Below are positions 21,887 to 31,621 of a stretch of DNA of 64,000 bases, in pieces; position 1 is the first letter of the stretch, and each line of letters starts with the position of its first letter. Made by a program: the position numbers and the translations under genes. The notes below the pieces were generated by a model. The model was not told the origin of the DNA. It searched no databases and worked only from the letters and a program-made list of their open reading frames with translations. The DNA lies in contig RPFO01000050.1 of the NCBI GenBank assembly GCA_009746045.1, forward strand, positions 5,399,728 to 5,463,727, in the 5' to 3' direction. The DNA is from Mesostigma viride. Lineage: Eukaryota > Streptophyta > Mesostigmatophyceae > Mesostigmatales > Mesostigmataceae.

Positions 21887-24800
21887 GTGCCCGCCATCTT
21901 GCACGATGTGCTCGAGCTTGCGGGCATCCCCCATGTCTGGCACCCTGCTGGTCCGCGCCGCCGTCTTCTCTCCGCCGATGAGATCGCCCGACTGCCGAGC
22001 TGGGAGCTGGGGTGGGACGCGGCGCCCGCCCACTACGGGCCGGCCCACTTGGTGGATGTCACTGCCAGCGGCCCCTCCTGCCCCATCTGCTTGGACCTGC
22101 CTCGCCCTGGTGACGGTCTCTGCCGCCTCCCTGCTTGCGGCCACGTCTTCCATCAAGCTTGCATCGCCACGAGCTTGCACGCGACCTCCGCCACCTGCCC
22201 CCTTTGCCGGGCCGCGGTCCTTTCCCCCTTGCCTCCTGGCGTTCTCCCGCTGGGGCCCTCGCCCGTGTCCGTGCGCCGCCAGTCCCACGCGCCTGCCCCG
22301 ACACCTGCCTCCCCTGTGCGTGGTCGTGGGTCGCGCGCCGGCTTGGCTGCCTCCTCCAGCGCCCCCCTCCCGGCCGTGGGGGCCGTCCCCGCGCCGGTCT
22401 TGTCCTCGGCTGCCACGAGCCCTGCTGACCGCCCGGCGGCCGGCCCCGCCCTGGGTTCCGCTGCAGCTGTAGTTCCTCTGGCTGAGGGTGCTCCCGACCC
22501 CTCCCCCTCTCGACCCGGGCCGGCCCAACCGGGTGGGCGCACCCCCTCAGATGGCTTCCATTATTGCCAAGTCGATGGTCCCCTTGGTGACCCGTGTGGC
22601 GCGCGCCTGCCCAACCGGAATTCGTTGCTGGTGCACATTCGGGCTTCCCACCCCCACATCACGGAGGCCGCCATGCGCGCCATGGACTGCTACCGCTGCC
22701 CGGCAGCCCATTGCCAGCGGATTTTTTCGATCCACGGGCGGTACCAGCATGAGCGGCAGTGCCGCCGCCAAACCCCCCAGAACGGCCTGCCCGGCGGCCC
22801 GGCGGCCGCACCGGCCTCCCGGTCCGGGGCGGCCCCTCGGTCGGCCCCTGCCCCTCCACCGGCATCGCAGGGTACGAGCGATCCGGGGGACCTCTCGGCA
22901 GGCTGGGCATTCCTGGCCACGCTCCCTTTTGCCGCCTGTGCGCGCAACCCTTGCATGACGCTCCCGGACGTCCCTCACCGCGCCCGGAGCTTGTTTACGC
23001 GCTGCGCCCTGCTTTCCCTGGCCCGGATGCATAGTCACCCTCTCGACGAACTCGGCCACAAGCTGTTTCTCGTCACCCCCCGGCTCCTCTTAGCGCCGTT
23101 GGAGCGGGGCGTGCGTGGCGTACAGGGTGCGGTCATCGCTCGCTGCCGGCGGTTCCTCCTCGGGGATTGGGAAGGGCTGTGGGCGCTGCAGCCTCCGGCC
23201 TCCACCCGGGTGTCGGGGGCCGCCTCCTTTGCCCGGGTGGAAGCTGACGTCATGCGGTTGGTGAAGGTAGGTGAATTGAGCCGGGCCATGCAAAAGCTTG
23301 AACTGACCGCGTTGGCTCCCTCCACTCCCCCGACCCTGCAGGCTTTGCGCGACCTTCACCCCGACGAACCGGCCTTTGCGGTGCCCGCCCCGGCCACCCC
23401 CCCGCCCCCGCCTATTGTCCTGGACCTGGACATCTTCACGGCTGTGCTGAAGGATCTGCCGAACGCCTCCTCCACCGGCCCCTCAGGCTGGCGCTACGAG
23501 CACCTCTCCGTGATGGCGGGCCATGGCGGGGCGACCGCACTCTTTGAGGCTGCCGCCGACTTGGCCGCGGGGTCCCTGGCCCCCGCGGCGCGCCCTTGGC
23601 TGGCTGGGGCACGCCTCATTGCCCTCCTGAAAGACGACGTCCCCCCGCCTGCTGGCCGCGTTCGTCCCATTGCTTGCGGCGAGGTCCTACGCAAGCTGGT
23701 GAGTAAGGTCATTTGTCGCCAAAAGGCCCCCGAGTTTCGCGCCTACTTCTGCCCCAACCGGAGTGATACTGAGGAGTCCGTCGCGGCCCAGCTTGGCGTC
23801 GCCACCAAAGGGGGCAGCGACATCATCGTGCACACAGTTCAGGCCTACCTCGAGACGCATCCGACCCATGTGGCGCTGAAGGTGGATTGCCACAATGCGT
23901 TCAATGCTGTCACCAAGGCTAGCATCTTTGAGGCCGTCGGCGAGGCGTTCCCTGACCTTCTTGCGTGGACAGCAGCCTGCTACGGCGAACCCACTCAACT
24001 CTCCTTCCTCATGGAGGATGGGACGTTCGCCGACATCGCTTCCCGCACGGGAACCCAGCAAGGTGACCCCCTCGGCCCCTTTTACCTGTCTGCCCCGCTG
24101 CACAAGGCTCTCCAAGGTGTCCACGCTGCGCACCCGGATGTCGTGCTCCTCGCCTATATGGACGATATCCATGCCCTTGGCCCGGCCGACGCTGTGGTTG
24201 CCGCCCTGGCTGCCCTTGAAGTGGCCATGGCGGCCATCAACCTTCGGCTCACCCTCCCCAAGTGTGCAGTCTTTTCGCCCCAGGGGGACTGCTCTGGCTT
24301 CCCCGCGGCTATCCCGGGGGCATTGGCGCGGGCGCGTGGTTTCTCGTGCCTGGGCGTCCCTGTGGGTGACCCTGACTACGTCGAAGAGGAGCTCCGGGCC
24401 ACCGTGGAACAGCGCACCCATGTCCTCGAGACTTGGGCGCGCCTCAAGGACCCCCAGACCAAAGGGCTCCTCCTGTGGTTTTGCGCCCACCCGCGGGTGG
24501 TTCACTGGCTCCGTGGCGCTCCCCCCCACTTGGTGCGGCTTGCCGCGGAAGGCCATGACGAGCGCATTCAGGCCGCCTTGCAGGTGCTCCTCCCCGGCCC
24601 TAGCCTGCCAGCTCACTCCATGCGCTTGGCCACCCTCCCCTGCCGCATGGGCGGGTGTGGGCTCACCCGCGCCGCCCGCCTCGCCCCCGCCGCCTTCCTT
24701 GGCTCTGTTGCTCAGGCCTGGGCGGAGATCCGCCGGTTGGTCCCCAGCGCCGTCAGCGCCATTCCCGACTTGGTCACCCCATCCCCCTTCCCCTTTGTGC

Positions 24801-25807
24801 AGGCTGTGCAGGATTCTTACCTCGGGATCCAGCAGGCTTGCGACCTCGTCCGCCCCGCTCAGGCCGTCCACCGTCGCCTGCCCCGGGGCACGCCCGGCGT
24901 GTCCACTGTCGTCAGTCCTAGTGTCTTCCCTGCCTGCGTTCATGAAAAACAACAAAAGACCTACGCGGGTATACTACACTGTGCCGACTGGATGGGTCTG
25001 CATGCGAGCTTGAACGATCAGGGGAAGGCTTGGCTTCACTCCGTTTCCCTTGAGGGGAGCGTGGGGTCCGCATTCCTGCGCGCCCTCCCCATGAGCCCTT
25101 TGTTCACACTGGTTCCGGCCCTTTACGCCATCGCTCTCCGCCACCAGCTCTTTGCCCCGCAACCTCTCATCACGGCGGGTGCGTCCTGCGGCAGCTGCGG
25201 GCTTGCTCTGGATACTACTGGGACGCACTACATCGCGTGCATGGGTGGCCAGCAGAACCAGAACTGGTTCCTCTATCTCCATACCGCTCTCCTCCGGGTG
25301 GTGTGTGCCATGGTTCGGTCGGTCTTTCCCCACTCCACCATCAAGTGCGAGGACGCGGATGGGGCCGCCCTCTACTCACCCAACCACCGCCCCGACATTA
25401 CCGTGCTTGACTACGACGGGCAGGGTTGCCACCTGCTCATCGATGTCTCCGTGGCTCGGCCGCTTTCCGGTCGCCACATCCTCCGGGCGGCTGTGGATGC
25501 CGGCGCTGCTGCCGCTGTGGCTGAGCGCGACAAGTTTGCCTCCTACGGCAATGTGGGGCCCCACCGGGTCATCCCCTTTGTCCTTGAGGAGTTCGGGGCC
25601 ATGGGCCCCAAGACAGCGGAGTTTTTCCACGAGTGCTGCCAGCGCCGTGAAGACCGCCTCGACCTCGAGGGTCAGACCGCCCCGTGGTCGGCCCGCACGT
25701 GGTCCTCGTATTGGCGGCAGCGTCTGTCACTCGCCCTCACTCGCACCGTGGCTGATGTGTTATTCCGCCGCACCCGGGCCGACTTTGTCGCGACCCATGC
25801 GGTCTAG
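21887..25807 (+). CDS. RING + C2H2 + reverse transcriptase + restriction-like endonuclease
   Basis: Open to a TAG at 25805-25807. The GTG at 21887 is only the first possible start; the frame probably continues the PHD region. Domains in order, numbered from 21887: RING finger at residues 65-110 (CPICLDL, then CGHVFHQAC, then CPLC); two C2H2-like fingers at about 225-290 (YCQVDGPLGDPCGA with HIRASH; CYRCPAAHCQ with HERQC); RT at about 530-830 with GPSGWRYEHL, RPIACGEVLRKLVSK, VDCHNAFNAV, GTQQGDPLGPF and catalytic YMDD at about 757; a CCHC (CGSC, H, C) near 1100; and an RLE with RPD near 1169, LIDVSV, and a downstream K and Y (DKFASYG). The RLE nicks target DNA and RT primes from it. I see no AP-endonuclease. 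Confidence 0.88.
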   Translation: MPAILHDVLELAGIPHVWHPAGPRRRLLSADEIARLPSWELGWDAAPAHYGPAHLVDVTASGPSCPICLDLPRPGDGLCRLPACGHVFHQACIATSLHATSATCPLCRAAVLSPLPPGVLPLGPSPVSVRRQSHAPAPTPASPVRGRGSRAGLAASSSAPLPAVGAVPAPVLSSAATSPADRPAAGPALGSAAAVVPLAEGAPDPSPSRPGPAQPGGRTPSDGFHYCQVDGPLGDPCGARLPNRNSLLVHIRASHPHITEAAMRAMDCYRCPAAHCQRIFSIHGRYQHERQCRRQTPQNGLPGGPAAAPASRSGAAPRSAPAPPPASQGTSDPGDLSAGWAFLATLPFAACARNPCMTLPDVPHRARSLFTRCALLSLARMHSHPLDELGHKLFLVTPRLLLAPLERGVRGVQGAVIARCRRFLLGDWEGLWALQPPASTRVSGAASFARVEADVMRLVKVGELSRAMQKLELTALAPSTPPTLQALRDLHPDEPAFAVPAPATPPPPPIVLDLDIFTAVLKDLPNASSTGPSGWRYEHLSVMAGHGGATALFEAAADLAAGSLAPAARPWLAGARLIALLKDDVPPPAGRVRPIACGEVLRKLVSKVICRQKAPEFRAYFCPNRSDTEESVAAQLGVATKGGSDIIVHTVQAYLETHPTHVALKVDCHNAFNAVTKASIFEAVGEAFPDLLAWTAACYGEPTQLSFLMEDGTFADIASRTGTQQGDPLGPFYLSAPLHKALQGVHAAHPDVVLLAYMDDIHALGPADAVVAALAALEVAMAAINLRLTLPKCAVFSPQGDCSGFPAAIPGALARARGFSCLGVPVGDPDYVEEELRATVEQRTHVLETWARLKDPQTKGLLLWFCAHPRVVHWLRGAPPHLVRLAAEGHDERIQAALQVLLPGPSLPAHSMRLATLPCRMGGCGLTRAARLAPAAFLGSVAQAWAEIRRLVPSAVSAIPDLVTPSPFPFVQAVQDSYLGIQQACDLVRPAQAVHRRLPRGTPGVSTVVSPSVFPACVHEKQQKTYAGILHCADWMGLHASLNDQGKAWLHSVSLEGSVGSAFLRALPMSPLFTLVPALYAIALRHQLFAPQPLITAGASCGSCGLALDTTGTHYIACMGGQQNQNWFLYLHTALLRVVCAMVRSVFPHSTIKCEDADGAALYSPNHRPDITVLDYDGQGCHLLIDVSVARPLSGRHILRAAVDAGAAAAVAERDKFASYGNVGPHRVIPFVLEEFGAMGPKTAEFFHECCQRREDRLDLEGQTAPWSARTWSSYWRQRLSLALTRTVADVLFRRTRADFVATHAV

Positions 25808-26040
25808 ATCCCTTCCAGGCCTGCATGGTGGGCCGGCAGCGCTGTTGCTGCGTGTAGTTTTGTGATGTATAGTTAGTTGTACCTTGTGCCGCTGGCGTGA
25901 TCCTTGGATGTCTGTGTCAGATTACTATTAATTTCTTCAGGGTTATTCTCCCAGTTATCGGGTTTTTCCTTATGTTGCATGCCTATCTCACCTCCGTAAT
26001 CTATCATTCTCAATGAATATATAATAATAGACAGCAGATG
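25808..26040 (+). other. 3' UTR of the non-LTR element
   Basis: No ORF. The sequence becomes A/T-rich toward 26030. No poly(A) tail or simple terminal repeat is visible at the presumed end, as in several RLE elements. The boundary with Gypsy-A leader (which ends at the gag ATG, 26100) is uncertain by tens of bases. Confidence 0.5.
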
Positions 26041-26099
26041 TTGTCTTGACCTTTGTTTTTTTTGCTTCCTTCTCTTCTTGTGGTTGTGGTACGGTAACC

Positions 26100-28154
26100 A
26101 TGGCGCCTAAAACTAGGGGTAAAGGTAAACCTAAAGGGTCATCAGAGGTTAGGGAGACGGGTATAGATAGTCCGGCCGTACAGGCACATGAGGAGATATC
26201 ACAGCGGAGCCCAGCCTCCCAGCAGGGCAGCTCTGCAGGTCACCCAGGTGTGTTGGCTAGTCCCGCCCATGAGTCGTACAGACCACAGGCCGGAATGTTC
26301 ATAGATAGCGAGCAGCAGCAGCATATGCAGGGAGAATTTTTCAGTAGGTCGGAACGGGTGGAGACCGGCCCGAGGCGGGAGTCTCCAAGGTCAGATCCAA
26401 TGAGTGCATCCATCCCACCGGCACAGCCCCCGCAGCAATTGCAGCCGCAGCATGAGCAACCGCCACAGTTGCAACCGCCGCCGCGGCCACAGTGGCAACC
26501 GCAGCCGAATGGTCAGCTTAGCCAGAACGCGGCCTTTTACCATGCGCAACGGGCCCAACGATTAGAGCACCCATGGTCAGTAAACGGACGCGGACGCGGT
26601 CGCGGTAGCCCATCCCGGCCGGAACCCGCGCGTCGTGTATCGTTCAGCAGCGAGCCACAATCCATGGGCACCTCACCGTGGTCGACGGAAGAGGGGGAGG
26701 TCGAACTTCCCCCCCGCTACGATGAGGATGCCGAGGAGCGCCCCGAGACGCGCCTGGGTCAGTCCTTCCCAGTGACGGGCCCCGCGCGTCCTAGCATGGC
26801 GCATGGCCCCAACTTGAATCTGAGCCGGTTAGACCTCAATGATCCCGGTTACGAACACCCGACATCCGTTTGGTTGCGGCGAGGCGCTGAGACCTCGCGC
26901 AGCCAGCCGCGGGCTGCTGGGCCCCCATCGCTGCCGGCGTCCTTTAACCGTCCGCCCTTTTGCGCTAAAGGAGGCCCGCGGGCGGCCACGGTCAAGGCTC
27001 CGCCCATGCCCGATTTCAAAACCGTGCCCAAGTTGCGCGCGGACATGACCCCGCGCGAGATCGATGAGTGGGAACGCATGGTGTTGGCGGTCTATTGGGC
27101 ATGGTGCGAGCATCACGATTGGGAGTTGGCCACTGATGTGCTAATTCCCTATCTAGTAGCGATGTGCATGGATCCGTCCGTTGTCGGCATCCTCCACTGT
27201 GAGAGCGTCGCGTCACGCACCTACCCGCGCACGGTCGAGGAGCTGATGGCCCGCATCCGGCGCAAGTTGGTGCCACCGGACTACAAGCTCCATGAGCGCC
27301 TGGCCTTTGGCAAGTTCCGTCAGGGCAGCACGCCGTTTCGCGAATTCCTCACCGAGTTTGAGGCGTACACTGCCTGGCTTGACGACATGACCTGGACCGA
27401 GTACAAGGCACGGTTCATCGAGGCGCTGCACCCGGACCTCTTGGATGAGGTGCTCAAGCACTATGCCGAGGTCCCATGGGAGGAGTGGGATGTGATAAAA
27501 ATTCAGCAGTACCTGCTACAAGTCTCGGATGTGATCGCCCGCCGCCGTGCAGCATCTACACGGCGCTTCCCGCTCGCGGCAGACCGGCGCGTCCACTTCA
27601 CCACCGCGGACCCTGAGGTCGCACAGGAGGACGCGTATGACTACGAGCTGCCAGCGGAGAGCGATTATGACCCTGATTTCCAGGTCAATGCGATCGATCC
27701 GGCCACTTCCCGCTGCTTTGCGTGCGGCGAGGTTGGCCACCTCAAGCGCGAGTGCCCTCGCCTGCGCGCCCGCAAGGATGAGGAGACGCATGTACCCCAG
27801 TTCTCTGGCACCGCCTTCGGCAAACGTCCGGACCCTGCGCAGCGAGGCGATCGGCCCCGTAATGCGGGAGCACGTGCAGCCAAGCTGCAGGATGCCCGCC
27901 GCCAGCCCGCGCAGTATCAAACGCCTCGGGCCTCAGGTCCATCCTTCCAACGGGTGACCCGCGAGGTGAACAAGGTGCTAGCGCAGCAACGAGGCGCGGC
28001 CGATCACGACTCGGACAGTGGGCGGCTGGATGCCCAGGCCATCGCAGGCTATGCGTATGGCGACGACGATGAGGAGGAACCGGTGGAGGAGGGGGAAGAG
28101 CGGACCGGGCGGTCGAACGAGGCGGCCTCCCGGCCATCCGTTCCTCGCGCGTAG
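26100..28154 (+). CDS. gag: gag of Gypsy-A
   Basis: 684 codons from ATG 26100 (MAPKTRGKGK), the start that aligns with Gypsy-B gag (MPKKRGGGKA). The N-terminal 300 residues are Gln/Pro/Arg rich. The capsid-like core at about 330-480 reads YWAWCEHHDWELATDVLIPY, then YPRTVEELMARIRRKL, then FREFLTEFEAY and WTEYKARFIEALHPDLL. The CCHC knuckle CFACGEVGHLKREC begins at about residue 539. The stop UAG (28152-28154) overlaps the first base of the pol frame in the string TAGTG, an arrangement conserved in Gypsy-B. Intact by eye. Confidence 0.9.
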   Translation: MAPKTRGKGKPKGSSEVRETGIDSPAVQAHEEISQRSPASQQGSSAGHPGVLASPAHESYRPQAGMFIDSEQQQHMQGEFFSRSERVETGPRRESPRSDPMSASIPPAQPPQQLQPQHEQPPQLQPPPRPQWQPQPNGQLSQNAAFYHAQRAQRLEHPWSVNGRGRGRGSPSRPEPARRVSFSSEPQSMGTSPWSTEEGEVELPPRYDEDAEERPETRLGQSFPVTGPARPSMAHGPNLNLSRLDLNDPGYEHPTSVWLRRGAETSRSQPRAAGPPSLPASFNRPPFCAKGGPRAATVKAPPMPDFKTVPKLRADMTPREIDEWERMVLAVYWAWCEHHDWELATDVLIPYLVAMCMDPSVVGILHCESVASRTYPRTVEELMARIRRKLVPPDYKLHERLAFGKFRQGSTPFREFLTEFEAYTAWLDDMTWTEYKARFIEALHPDLLDEVLKHYAEVPWEEWDVIKIQQYLLQVSDVIARRRAASTRRFPLAADRRVHFTTADPEVAQEDAYDYELPAESDYDPDFQVNAIDPATSRCFACGEVGHLKRECPRLRARKDEETHVPQFSGTAFGKRPDPAQRGDRPRNAGARAAKLQDARRQPAQYQTPRASGPSFQRVTREVNKVLAQQRGAADHDSDSGRLDAQAIAGYAYGDDDEEEPVEEGEERTGRSNEAASRPSVPRA

Positions 28155-30923
28155 TGTCCCTCCCCTTGGGGGTAGAAGTAGCGGTAGCTCAGGTAGATAG
28201 GGTAGATAGCGTAGTAGGAGTAAATAGTGTAGATAGCAGTAGCTCCGCCGTACAGGCACCGTTAGTTGCGGATACCGGCGCGAGTATGGAGCCAGTTGGT
28301 GAGGCTCCAGCCACGGCTACAATTCCGGCTTCGGGCAGCAACGCGGACGCCCCGCCGACGCATGCAGCCCCGAGGAGTGCGGCCCGCAGCTTGCTCCTCT
28401 TTCGAGGGGGTCTGGCAGTGCCATCAACAGCACTGGACCCCTTCCTCAAGGGCAAGACTGTCATGGACGTGCAGTTCATGGTCGACACGGGCGCTTCCAC
28501 GTCATTCATCAATGAGGCACTGGCGCGTCGCGCTGGCTACACTATACGGCCACACGCGACAGTGGTAAATGTGACTTACTCAGATGGTCGCAAGAACCCC
28601 TCTCCAGGTCTAGTCGACATCAAGGCGGTGATTCAGGGCATCCCTGTGGAGCTTACCGCCACTGTCGCGCCGCTGGGCGCAGCCGATATCATTATTGGCA
28701 TTGATTGGATGGACGCTCAGGATGTTGACATCAGCATTAAGCGTCGCGTGGTGTGGTTCCCCGACGGCTCCTTTTGGAGTCCGGTTGTCGAATATCAGGC
28801 GCAGGGTCCCACTGTGCACAACGTCACGCACGAGCGGGAATTTACCCAACCCCGCCAAGCCTCACAGATCCTCATGAGCATCAAGTCGTTGGAGGGCAAG
28901 TTGCGTCAGGGCAAGGAATACTACATGTATCGCCTCGACCTCGCTGCCGTGGAGCTCATGCTCAATGAGATCGGTGTGGGCTTCACCCCCGAGGAGACTG
29001 AGCGCTACAATGCGGTGTTGGCAGCACGCGCGAAGCTCTTTGATGAGAGTAAGCAAGAGTTTCCCCCGCCGCGCTCGGTGCTCCACCGCATCCAATTGCA
29101 GGAGGGCTATGGCCCTACGACGTCCCCTATGTACCGCATGGGTCCGGTGGAGCTGGTGGAGCTCAAGAAGATCTTGATGGCGCTTCTGGAGCGGGGTCTC
29201 ATCGAGCCCAGCAACAGCCCCTTCTCAGCAGGCGTGCTGTTGGTCCCCAAGCCTGGGGGCAAGTGGCGGCTCGTCACGGACTATCGTAAGCTGAACGCTA
29301 TTACGGTAAAGTCCAAGTACCGTCTCCCCCGCATCGACGATATCTTCAACCGCGTGCAGAGCGCCACATGTTTCACCGTCCTTGATTGCGCAGACGGGTT
29401 CTGGCAGTTAAGGATTGCGCCGGAGGACTGTCATAAAACGGCGTTCAACACGCCGTTCGGCCACTATCAGTTCCGTGTGGCCGCCATGGGGTTGTGCCAT
29501 CCCCCTGCGAGCTTTCAGATGCTCATGAATGACATCCTCCGCCCAGTCATGGGAACCGCGCATCTCCCGCAGGTTTCCCGTGACCTCGAGGACCCCAACC
29601 GGGGCGCGAAGCCCCCGTGGTCCTACAAGCGCACTTGTGCGCTCGCATACCTGGATGACATCTTGGTGTACTCCAAGACCTTTGAGGATCACCTCGAGGA
29701 CGTCGCCACGGTATTGCGCATCATGGAGGAGAATCTTTCGGTCCGCAAGGCCAAGGTCCGCGCTGGTCGCAGCGTACCGTTCCTCGGTCATACCCTGTCC
29801 GCTGCCGGCGTCGCGACGGACCCCTCCAAGATCGCCTCCATCCAGCAGTGGCCGACCCCGACCAACGTCAAGGGCGTGCGCAGCTTTTTGGGTGTCGCGT
29901 CGTATTACCGACGTTTCATCCCCCGTTTCGCGACGATCGTTGCCCCCATTAACGCCCTCCTCAAGAAGGGTGTTCCTTTCGTTTGGTCGGAACCGTGCCA
30001 ACAGGCCTTTGAGGCCCTCAAGCGCAGCCTGACCACGGCCCCCGTGCTCGTTATCTCGGACCCGTCCAAGCCCTTTGTGGTCGCAACGGACGCGAGCAAG
30101 GTTGCAATCGGCGGTGTCCTATTGCAGGACCAGGGTCAGGGGTTGCAGCCGGTCGAGTATGTACATCTCCCGGACTATGATCCCTGCCGAGCGCAACTAT
30201 CCGGTACACCAGCAGGAGCTTCTTGCCGTGGTCTACTGCTGCCATACCTGGCGCCATCATCTTCTCGGGGCCCAGTTTGACGTTGCCATCAGCGAGCAGG
30301 GGGATCTTGATCCCCACCGGCTGATCATCCACACGGATCATCGGCCCCTCACGCATCTGCTCGCCCAACCCAACCTGGTGCCCCGTCAAGCACGCTGGCT
30401 GGAGTACTTGTCCCAGTTCGCCCCCTTTAAGATTCAGTACGTCAAGGGTGCAGAGAACGTGGTCCCAGACGCCCTTTCCCGGCGGGAGGACTACTGGTTC
30501 TATGAAGATCTGGGAGTACTACATACCACTTGCGTCCCAGCTCAGGCGCCCGGCACGTCCTATGGTGACCTTCCGCGGTCACCGCAGGCTCGTTATTTGT
30601 TTCACACGGGTCGTACCACCATGGACGACCTATCCCCCGACTGGGGTTCGCACGAGGACGTGCGCGCCCCCGGGGAAGGGGAGGGGTCCCATTCGCGCTT
30701 GCCACTCAGCCACGTGGTCCCGGCTCAGGGAATTTTTCACTTGCAGCCCATTGGGTCCCCCACCATTTTCTCGGAGTACGTATACCAAACCCTCGAGACT
30801 GAAGAGGAGGCGGATGGGTACACCGTCACCTCCGTTCTGGAGACGCTGATCAGCCGATTCACCGTCACGGAAGCAGCAGCCCTGGAGGCGATCAGGTCGC
30901 ACCCTCAGCAGATGGGCAAGCAG
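28154..30923 (+). pseudogene. pol: pol of Gypsy-A (protease-RT-RNase H), frameshifted and truncated
   Basis: Frame -1 to gag, starting at GTG 28154. Retropepsin: VDTGASTSFINEAL, then IIIGIDW. RT: YRKLNAITVKSKYRLPRIDD, CFTVLDCADGFWQLRIA, MGLCHPPASFQ and catalytic YLDD near residue 499. RNase H: VVATDASKVAIGGVLLQDQ. At 30158-30163 a TATGTA replaces the TA of Gypsy-B, a 4-bp gain that shifts the frame. The rest of RNase H (YPVHQQELLAVVYCCHTWR, then IHTDHRPLTHL) follows in the next frame. The sequence ends at 30923, where Copia-P begins; integrase and chromodomain should lie past the right edge. Confidence 0.93.
30158..30163. other. TATGTA excision-footprint-like insertion in Gypsy-A pol
   Basis: Gypsy-A reads gagTATGTAcatctccc where Gypsy-B (minus strand, near 57083) reads gagTAcatctccc. 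The net gain of four bases after a TA dinucleotide is the scar known for Tc1-family excision (TACATA or TATGTA). It shifts the pol frame inside RNase H. Confidence 0.6.
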
Positions 30924-31621
30924 TTAACGCCAAGCGCATTGGCGTGTTCCTGATTTGGCATATCTCTACGATTCCAGCGACACCGGAACGAGTTCATTCC
31001 GACAAGTATCAAGAAAGTTATGGTGTTCCGACTTCCCGGTCGCGCGCGAGCGCGAGCCGGCTGTTCTTCTAAGTCGTGCGTGAATATGTGCCGACGGCAT
31101 ATGGGGTCGACAGTAATTCCTGGGCTGACAGGAATTAGGTGCTGAACCTACGACGGTATTGGATTAATACGTCGTACGCAGGAAATAGGAACCTTAACCT
31201 GTGGTCTGTTGGTACCGCAGGCTTAGTCCTGGACTTAGATTGGGTGCAGATGCAATAATCACTGTGGACTGTACTCTGTGGTCACTGTGCCTGTATGGCA
31301 GACCTACTGTATAGGATCTGGACGCTGTACAGGTTGTTAATACTGTACCGGGGGTGTTAATACTGAGCAGGCCTACGAGGCTGCTCAGGCCTAGCAAAGC
31401 ACAGTGCACAAGTATATAAAGAATAGGCCAGTGCCAACTGGTTAGATCTCTTGCGAGCCCGCCTCACGTGTGTTGCCTTGACTTGGCAAACTCGTGTCTA
31501 AGCACTCCCGTGCACGAGTGCTGTAAGCCTATATTTTTAACCAAGCTCCATTCCAACCATTCTCATGATGAATCTATCCGCGCGCATTGGAATGTATCTA
31601 TCCCTACACATTGCGCTTTAA
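30924..31621 (+). repeat. 5' LTR of Copia-P
   Basis: 698 bp starting TTAACGCCAAGCGC and ending GCGCTTTAA, followed by ctcaaattacaa exactly as after the Copia-M 5' LTR. It aligns along its length, in inverted orientation, with the Copia-M LTRs (32367-33061, 42245-42939). It is close to identical over the first 150 bp and more divergent toward its end (31490-31615). Confidence 0.88.

Larger units (their letters stand above)
19434..26040 (+). mobile_element. Non-LTR retrotransposon with PHD, RING and C2H2 fingers and RLE
   Basis: Plus-strand element inserted in the Gypsy-A leader between its leader ORF and gag. Layout: 231-bp tandem monomers (19434-20476), a coding region (20602-25807) in two or three frames, and a 3' UTR to about 26040. 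Both boundaries are approximate. The RT followed by a CCHC and a PD-(D/E)XK-type endonuclease places it with the RLE-bearing non-LTR clades (R2, NeSL, CRE and relatives). It is much more G/C-rich than its surroundings. Confidence 0.85.
10438..30923 (+). mobile_element. Gypsy-A: Ty3/gypsy element, 5' part, multiply interrupted
   Basis: Plus-strand LTR retrotransposon. The 5' LTR begins TGTTACGGCCC at 10438 and ends CGTAACA at 18348. A PBS-like site follows, then a leader ORF (18915-19340), gag (26100-28154) and pol (28154-30923). Three foreign blocks interrupt it: the tandem gag-only array in the LTR, a non-LTR element in the leader, and Copia-P at 30924. Gypsy-B has a homologous LTR start (TGTTGCGAACCC, then GGGCGCAACAATGGAATAAATTA against GGGCGTAACAATTCCTAAAATAAATTA), the same leader ORF, and gag and pol in the same order. 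Integrase and the 3' LTR would lie beyond the right edge. Confidence 0.85.

Noticed and set aside
23687-24955. 422-codon minus-strand ORF opposite the non-LTR RT
   Set aside because: Antisense shadow of a G/C-rich coding region; the plus strand has clear RT motifs across the same span.
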